A stretch of 64,000 nt of DNA, from positions 1-64,000 of the forward strand of contig JAMFTG010000621.1 in the NCBI GenBank assembly GCA_023974075.1. The letters are read 5' to 3'. This stretch comes from Chaenocephalus aceratus. Taxonomy: Eukaryota > Chordata > Actinopteri > Perciformes > Channichthyidae. Position 1 is the first letter of the stretch. Each line of letters begins with the position of its first letter. The notes beneath the pieces were generated by a model. It worked only from the letters and a program-made list of their open reading frames with translations. It ran no database searches and was not told the DNA's origin. Shown here piece by piece: positions 1-64,000 of this stretch. The position numbers were made by a program, and so were the translations under genes.

Positions 1-1540
1 CACATCCCGTTCAAGATTTCAAGATGTTCTAAGGTTTATTGACATATCATATATAGGCCTACACAACTATGCACTGAATGAAAAACTTGGGTCGCAGGTT
101 CCTCAACAGTGCATTACAAGACATCTATCAATATGTGTGCATACCTCCAGCAATGTTAACTATGTTGAAGCACTTATTTTAACTGATATTATACATAATG
201 TATTATACTCTTATGATGTATGCAGATATTTCATCTCCGGCCTTGTCAGGTATTGAACAATCAATAAATAAAGAACACAGAATTGTTAAATATAAAACAC
301 AGAATTTGTGTGATTATACTAAATGATTTTCAAATAAACACCACTGCATATTTAACTGTTACACATGCTGATGTAACGCAAATGTTCCAACTTGGGATCA
401 ATAAAGTATATCTTATCTTAAGCTGATCGATGGCTACTGCCATATTTGCAAAATGTGCCTCTGAACCTTGACAAGTGCATGTTTCAGGCTTATCAATTAA
501 TGTAATGTAATGTAATCAATTAACAACAGGAGGGGTCACAAACATAAATCCAGCTGTTAAATAAAGCTCTTCTGACCTTAGCTGGCGTGTGGGTATATAT
601 ATTAATACTGCCCATTATGGGCACCAGCAATTTTCACCCATTTATTAATTATATGTTTTAAATGTGAGTGTTTCCTGTCCCCTAAACCTCCAGGGATGTA
701 CACAGTTTAATACTGGCAACTTCTTATTATGGGAAATACGAAAACGTCTTTTAAAACTACAACTCCCAGTAGAGACGTGCCATAGAGAACATGTTGCGAA
801 ACAGAATAGCCAGCATGTGTAGTTCTGGGGACGGGGTGGGGGAGGGGGGGGACGCGGTGGACCCGTTCAAATCCAGTTTTGAACAGTCTGCCGTGGTTCC
901 ATCCCATTTCAAGTGCTGTTCGAGGCTCGGTAACCCTCGGAGCACACTCTCCAATCACAGAGCTTGAGGACTATCACGGGGTTTGTCAAACAGAGCACAT
1001 GGCGTAGTCCAAACGATAGCTGGGGATTCTGGGTAGTGTAGTGTCTTCATTGCCTTTAAGGGCAGTTGACACAAACGAATGCCGTGCTTCCATGAGCGTC
1101 CATAGAAGCACATGGACATCCCGGAAAGCTGAAAATGGACGCTAAGGCCCCCCCCCTTGCGTTGAAAATGGACGCTAAGGCCCCCCCCCTTGCGTTGGAA
1201 AAAGCCGGCAGGGGACTTGACATAACGTCAACATAGGCCGACCTGGGAGTGAGGATGTGTTGTTTAAAGCGGCTCGGCATCGTTAACAATTTGCGAGCGA
1301 TTTTTCAAGTTGACCGTCTGTAGTATATAGTGCCGCGCACATATACCATCAGGACGTTACTGATGGGGTGCGACTGCGGAGTGATACTGTGTGTATGCAA
1401 GCCCGCATCTAGGACGGATGAGAGTGATGAGGTCAAAATGGCATGTTGAAAGTGCAATAGTTTAATAAAAGGGATTTTAAAAACCTCTCCTCCCCCCTAT
1501 AGACGGGGGTCCTGTCTCCCCTCCCCCTCCTCCCCCCTTC
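1..1540. other. CTTNBP2 intron with dispersed repeats
   Basis: No exon is recognised. The piece 850-1050 recurs at 25440-25645 (same strand). The adjacent piece 1050-1100, with ACAAACGAATGCCGTGCTTC, recurs at 25876-25925. At 1130-1200 a 40-base segment with a poly-C run is duplicated in tandem. A LINE-type tail (ATCAATAAAGTATATCTTATC) is near 400-420. Confidence 0.55.
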
Positions 1541-1558
1541 AGAGCTCTGTGTTGTGAG

Positions 1559-14746
<13,188 letters not shown>

Positions 14747-15470
14747 ACAGCTCCCATCCTCTAACCCCCCAGCTGTGAAACCCCTCCCTCCATGATGTAA
14801 GACTACGACGACTCTTAGTATTTGTACTTGTTATCCGTACTTGTTACACTGTACTGCAGTTGTGTACTTGGGGACCACAGTTTTATTCTATCACAGTATT
14901 TGAAGTATTTGTTTTGGTCTGGTAGAGGAATAAAAAAGTAAAGGTTACTTTTACTGTTACCTCATTCCAGGGTCTAAACAACCTGCTAATGATGGGACAG
15001 TAGAATAAGTTGTAAAGTATTTAACTGGTGGAAACTGCAGTATTTCTGTGTACTTAAAAGAGAAATACTGCACCGAGGAGTAACTGAACGTGTTTTTGGA
15101 TCAAAGAAAGCAGGTTTTAAGTTTCTTTTTATGGCTATTAAGTATTTTGAGAAGTGTTTTATCTTTAAATAGGTTGGTTTAAATACTGTTGAGATTAATC
15201 AGGGTTTTACCAAATATATTTGTACATAAGAATTAGTAAATGCTCTATAGATTGGTGTACGTGGTATGACGCTTGTACAGTGACGATTAAAAACCTTAAA
15301 CTGAAAAAAAGTGAGAAGTTGTACATAGTGTTTGTAAAACCAGTTTCTGAACCTTCACTTGTTTCAGAGTGGAGCGGCCGTGGCAATAAGTAATAGATCT
15401 GTAAGAAACACAGGATGTCCTTTCAACTGTAAGCCATAATAAATATTTTAAATGCCCGTCATTTCCCCGA
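14747..15470 (+). other. cttnbp2: CTTNBP2 3' UTR with candidate poly(A) signals
   Basis: An AT-rich, non-repetitive stretch after the stop codon. AATAAA occurs at 14929-14934 and 15438-15443. The second lies in a typical context (ATAATAAATATTTTAAATGC) and is the better candidate for the main end. UTR extent is inferred only. Confidence 0.5.
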
Positions 15471-15919
15471 GTCATGTTTAAGTCATCATTTATTTTACTG
15501 GTTTCAAATGCGTTTTCTCCGTATGTTTACTTTTTACAGGACATTGTTTATATATAAATATACATATGTACAGGAGAGGTTTTAGTCTGTAGCTGTTTGG
15601 AGTTTAGACAATTGTCTTTCAAGCACACACGTTAAAATGGCACTGTTAAAAATCGGACTTTTTCGGTTCCTTTTGATTAAATATTAATATATGTTTCGAT
15701 TTTGGTTAAAAAACACATTCTTTACAGAAGACGCAACAAATGAAGCTCAGCGCAAGTTGAACCAGGAAGACCGTCCCCACTCGTTCATTCACTATTTCCA
15801 TGTCACTACTCTCTCTCCTCTCAATAAGTGATCGGGGGCGTCACTCCCCAGCTTAACCAATCACTTCGCTCTATTCTCACAAGCCTATCATTGCGCTCTT
15901 TTCACCTCCTGTCCCTCTG

Positions 15920-16050
15920 AATCCAGGCTCAAGCTAAGCCCCTCCCCTTCAGACCGACCCCAACCATCCATTCACCACCACCAGGGTCAAGCTAAGCCCC
16001 TCCCCTTCAGACCGACCCCAGCTATCCATTCACCACCACCAGGGTCTAGA
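15920..16050. repeat. Two-copy tandem duplication, about 60 bp
   Basis: The segment with CAAGCTAAGCCCCTCCCCTT and CCATTCACCACCACCAGGGT is repeated twice in a row in the intergenic region. Confidence 0.85.
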
Positions 16051-16309
16051 CCCGGGGGGTTTCATCGGATCGCTTCTCCCCTCCTGAATGATACTTCCTG
16101 CACCCACGGGGCCGACTCGCCAAAACTCCATTACATTCATTTTCCTGGCAAAAAATATGTATTCTTACATAAAAACCGTCTCTCCTGATTGAACAATATT
16201 TATAGTAGGAAGGTAATGAGGAAATCAGTCAGGGTCTAATAAGATGTCCTTAACAAGACCCAAAAGATTTAAAACCCAATATTTGTTTTAAGTTGACATC
16301 GTATGCTAA

Positions 16310-17283
16310 TGTCTAGGTGTATATCTGTATGTAGTGTCTCTACTTTAAAGAGTCCTCTCCTGCTGATGTTCAGGTGTATATCAGTATGTAGTGTCTCTAC
16401 TTTAAAGAGTCCTCTCCTGCTGATGTTCAGGTGTATATCAGTATGTAGTTCTCTACTTTAAAGAGTTCTCCTGCTGATGTTCAGGTGTATATCAGTATGT
16501 AGTATCTCTACTTTAAAGAGTCCTCTCCTGCTGATGTTCAGGTGTATATCAGAATGTAGTGTCTCTACTTTAAAGAGTCCTCTCCTGCTGATGTTCAGGT
16601 GTATATCAGTATGTAGTGTCTCTACTTTAAAGAGTCCTCTCCTGCTGATGTTCAGGTGTATATCTGTATGTAGTGTCTCTACTTTAAAGAGTCCTCTCCT
16701 GCTGATGTTCAGGTGTATATCAGAATGTAGTGTCTCTACTTTAAAGAGTCCTCTCCTGCTGATGTTCAGGTTGTATATCAGAATGTAGTGTCTCTACTTT
16801 AAAGAGTCCTCTCCTGCTGATGTTCAGGTGTATATCAGTATGTAGTGTCTCTACTTTAAAGAGTCCTCTCCTGCTGATGTTCAGGTGTATATCTGTCTGT
16901 AGTGTCTCTACTTTAAAGAGTCCTCTCCTGCTGATGTTCAGGTGTATATCAGTATGTCGTGTCTCTACTTTAAAGAGTCCTCTCCTGCTGATGTTCAGGT
17001 GTATATCAGTATGTCGTGTCTCTACTTTAAAGAGTCCTCTCCTGCTGATGTTCAGGTGTATATCAGTATGTAGTGTCTCTACTTTAAAGAGTCCTCTCCT
17101 GCTGATGTTCAGGTGTATATCAGTATGTAGTGTCTCTACTTTAAAGAGTCCTCTCCTGCTGATGTTCAGGTGTATATCAGTATGTAGTGTCTCTACTTTA
17201 AAGAGTCCTCTCCTGCTGATGTTCAGGTGTATATCAGTATGTAGTGTCTCTACTTTAAAGAGTCCTCTCCTGCTGATGTTCTA
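16310..17283. repeat. 57-bp satellite, array 1, about 17 copies
   Basis: The unit has TGTATATCAGTATGTAGTGT, CTCTACTTTAAAGAGTCCTC and TCCTGCTGATGTTCAGG (57 bp). It lies between the two genes, in the same orientation as the array at 46241-47556. Because 57 is 19 codons, the array reads as an open frame with a 19-residue period, which is not a gene. Confidence 0.95.
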
Positions 17284-18290
17284 GCCCTTGCAGACCTTAG
17301 ACACACAAACTTATAACAAACTACAGGAAAGGAAAAACACTCAAAACATGTAAACAAGAATGACAAACGGAGACGTTTTAAAATCTTTAGTTTTACTGGA
17401 AATATAGTTGATTGAACAAATACATTTATACACTTTGTTGGACATCAGTGTCCCTTTTTTCCTATGAGTAAGAAACAGCTTTGTTCTTCATTTACTTTTT
17501 TAAAAAAAAAATGCTCACAGTTCACATATCAAGGCGTCTCTCCACCGTACCTTCATTTTACAAAAACTATCACACAGTATGAAACCCACGCTTCCCCACA
17601 GAACACCGCGTGATGAGATTCCCGTTCCCGAGGGAAGGTTGGATCACACGTAGGAAAACAACATAATTGCTAAATGTTTGTACAGCTCTGAAAAAATATA
17701 CTTTCAAATAGAAAACGTATATTTTTGGCGTCTCTTCTGTAGAAGTCATCAAGTAACAAAGGCTGGACAATGTATTTGTTAATAAAAGTTTAACATCTAC
17801 ACTTGATTTTATGGAGGAATTAAAAATAATAATTTGTTTCCTTGTACCTCAGGGTGTCTTTAAAGTGCATACAGTTATTACTCGACATACTCCTCTTTTT
17901 GCGTCTATGGAGAAACTGCAGGATCAGACTGAGAGCAAAGACAGGAAAGCAAATATTGAGAAGGTACTTGAACGCAACACAGAAGAAGCCGCTGTAGAAG
18001 TCTTACATCCTGAATGTCCCGTTGCATCTTTATTTCCTACATGTATAAACATTTGACTTCTGTCCATCAGTTTGTACATAAATCAAAAGGACAAGACTTA
18101 CCCTCTGTTTTGTTTTCATCATAAACCAGCGCTGTTTTGGTGCTAAAGCACGACGGCACCCTATTTACCTTTAGAGTAGAACAACGTTGCTTTAATAAAA
18201 AGGACACATGCTCAACAAACGGAGCTCGTGTTTTCCCTGGTGTTAAAAGATCTAATCAAGAGAGTTTGATTTCAATGCATTATGTTAAGG
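17284..18290. other. Intergenic stretch without recognised gene
   Basis: AT-rich sequence between the CTTNBP2 and CFTR 3' ends. Nothing but scattered AATAAA hexamers on both strands was recognised. Confidence 0.4.
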
Positions 18291-18292
18291 CA

Positions 18293-18846
18293 AACCCCTA
18301 AAGACCCGGACAAGCTGACTCCGAAGAACACGTCCCGACGGACCGACTGTCGCCTCTCGTCTCTGCGTCTCGGCCGTGTGACGCACTGGAACCGCGAAGA
18401 CTTCAGCCGCCGCCAAGAAGCACGTACAAGCTGCGCATGCAATAACTCTCCTTACCAGCAGGCGGCGGTAGTGTGTATTCGTCATTCAAAAGAGGCAACA
18501 ACCGGAAGACTGACTGCGTGACAACCCAGAGAAGAAGAACAGACTGCGTGATGTAAACAAACAACAAGTAGCGTGTGCGTTGGTCTTCGGTTTCTTCATT
18601 CCAGATCGCTATGATCAAAAATAATAGTGTGCCTTCTTAATCGTTTGTTAGAGTCCCTCACTTCCGTTTCGCTTCTCGTGCACTGATTCGCTAGCTGAAC
18701 AGCCAATCAGAGTGATTTATTTGACCGACAGCCTTTGGCCGATTTTGGTTTTCGGTCAAAAAGGTGTCGGCGGGACACACCAATCTGAGCAGGGCGACAC
18801 GACGCCCATCGACGGCCGAAATCGTCCGGTGTGTCCGGGCCTTTAG
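18293..18846. mobile_element. Probable DNA transposon with CTAAAGRCCCGGACA ends
   Basis: The left end CTAAAGACCCGGACAAGC is complementary to the right end GTGTGTCCGGGCCTTTAG. A GC-rich body with ACGTCCCGACGGACCGACTG lies between. Family and target duplication are not resolved. Confidence 0.5.
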
Positions 18847-20004
18847 AACAGGCAGGTCAAAACCTTGTATTATGAATACATCATTCCTCATAGCAACCTG
18901 TAGCTGAACCATTCGGTGCGTATTATTAGTTATAATAATACATTTTATTTCTATAGCGCTTTACATTTGGGAGGGAGGGTAAACAAACAAAACAAAACAA
19001 AGCCAAAACAAAGCAGAAAAGCAGTCAGGAGGAAGTTGGTTGAGAGGGGGCGGGGCTTATGGATTCAGAGTTGGAGAGGTGGGTTTTGAGGCGGCCTGGA
19101 ACAGGGTGAGGGACTAGTGATGATGACGATGAGTTACTAACACTGTTGGAGAGCTCACGCACCACACGGAGCCATTTGGGGTTCAGTTTCTCACAAAGGA
19201 CACTTCAACATGTTTTCAAGGCCGCACGTCTACAGCGGCTCTTACCGCGTGTTCACTCCAAACTAAAAACTAGACCGAAGGCTCCGGGGGAAAGGAGCTG
19301 GTTGTTCTGAACAAAACACATTCAAGAGAAAGTAAAAGTCCCTTCATTTAAACAAATCCAACGTTTCTCTTAAACATTTCGTGCTTTTTTAAAGCAGATC
19401 CAGCTTCAGGCGTCAGACGGGAAACCCTTTGATGGATATCGGAACAGACCGCGTGCAGCCCGACGCTGAAAGGCACTTCAAATCAACAACCGAGGCCCGT
19501 TCTTCACAGACCCAGAGACTTTGAGATGCTGTCTTTCATCCCAGAAGTCCTTCTCTGTGTCTGTGAGTCAGAGCGCGCCCTGCAGCACGTCCACTCATTC
19601 GTCGGTCCACCACATTTACAACAACAGCTGACATTGTTTGCATCGGTCATACAGCCTCGCATTGCAATTCCAATTCACATACATTACGTCTCTGACATGT
19701 TTTATTGCATTAACAACGTGTGTGTTGCTCTACTCTGTACACACCTGATTCAGATGCTGCTAGATGGAGAAATCGCGTCATTATGGCGAAATAAAAGTCT
19801 TCTATTGGCCGCCCAGTACGACATCAGGACATTCAGAGCGGTACAGACGCATCACTCTGAATCGTGTGTGTGCAAAACACAAGTAAATCAACATTTGTGT
19901 CCGTTTGATTAATCCATGATATCTTGCAGAGCTCTACTTTAAATTAAAGTCCATCTCAGGGACAGTCTTAGTTTCCGAGCTGCTGTTCGGCTGCTGCTTT
20001 TGGA

Positions 20005-20281
20005 CAGAGGTGGGAAGTACTGGAGTACAAATACTTCGTCACTGTACTTAAGTACATTTTCCTGGTATCAGTACTTTACTCCACTACTTCTTTTTCTGAC
20101 CACTTTCTTTAAAGCAGCTGGGAGTTATGGGTACTTTTTACTGAAGTACACTTCAAAGCCTCTTTACTTTGACTTGAGTAAAGAAGTTTAGTCAGTACTT
20201 CTACTTTTACCAGAGTATTTTTAAACACGAGTATCTGTACTTCTACTTGAGTAAAGGATGTGTGTACTTTTGCCATCTCTG
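20005..20281. mobile_element. hAT-like MITE (CAGAGGTGGGAAGTA family), short copy
   Basis: Ends are CAGAGGTGGGAAGTACTGG and TTTTGCCATCTCTG. It is the same family as 43493-44258 and 53804-55478 but lacks the internal 37-bp repeats. No target duplication was recognised here. Confidence 0.8.
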
Positions 20282-20356
20282 AGGACGAGTAGTTTTGTTG
20301 GAGTTATGGCTAGAAATAAAACACTGGACGAAGTCCTATTTGTTTTGTCCATCAGT

Positions 20357-20751
<395 letters not shown>

Positions 20752-20755
20752 CCTG

Positions 20756-63790
<43,035 letters not shown>

Positions 63791-64000
63791 CTGGAGAGTA
63801 ATATCAGCATTATATGTTGCCATCAGGGCGTATGCTCTACCGGCTCTTAAGACAAATCACTTTTCAAAATCATTATTTATAAAGTTGTTGATTGATTGAT
63901 TATATATATAGTGTTGGGAATGTCCTCTTCCAGTATGAGAGTAACATGATAACAAAGGTATCCCAACTGTAGCTGTGAACATGACAGGATGTGTGATGAC

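Noticed and set aside
16477..17284. Open frames with a 19-residue repeat (also 46370-47597)
   Set aside because: The period equals the 57-bp satellite unit; no gene context.

Overview
The window is nuclear DNA of a ray-finned fish, probably a teleost. Long multi-exon genes with vertebrate splice sites are embedded in fish-type repeats: hAT MITEs with 8-bp target duplications, LINE 3' ends, tRNA-derived SINEs, long (CA)n tracts and expanded minisatellites. There is no sign of bacterial or organellar genes.

Two genes converge tail to tail. On the plus strand (about 1.56-14.75 kb) lie the last seven recognisable coding exons of CTTNBP2 (cortactin-binding protein 2), ending at a TGA at 14744-14746. 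On the minus strand (63.79 kb down to 20.76 kb) lie 19 exons of CFTR, the cAMP-gated ABC-family chloride channel. They correspond to human exons 9-27: the linker before NBD1, NBD1, the R domain, the second membrane domain, NBD2 and the PDZ-binding tail DTRL. Most exon lengths equal the human ones (93, 192, 95, 87, 129, 38, 80, 151, 228, 101, 156, 90, 173 and 106 bp), and every junction phase is consistent. CFTR exons 1-8 and the front of CTTNBP2 lie outside the window. CFTR beside CTTNBP2 in convergent orientation is the order also known in mammals. About 6 kb of intergenic DNA separates them (14.75-20.75 kb), holding the likely 3' UTRs, a 57-bp minisatellite and a hAT MITE.

The introns are dominated by repeats. 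I delimited about a dozen hAT-like elements, most of them by 8-bp duplications of the target. One of these (43493-44258) sits inside the coding sequence of CFTR exon 14 (R domain); joining the two sides at the 8-bp duplication restores the frame exactly. Unless spliced out as a new intron, it would truncate the channel in the R domain. Large tandem arrays are a 37-bp VNTR (8.94-12.47 kb), a 57-bp satellite in two places (16.3-17.3 and 46.2-47.6 kb), a 72-bp satellite in two opposite-facing arrays flanking CFTR exons 11-12 (48.8-49.8 and 56.9-58.2 kb), and a different 37-bp repeat carried inside a hAT MITE.

Two single-base frame problems were found: one in the last CFTR exon (an extra C/G near 20876-20878) and one in the CTTNBP2 exon at 2290-2512. 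They may be assembly indels. Because both genes are otherwise intact, I treat them as functional genes with flagged defects rather than as pseudogenes.
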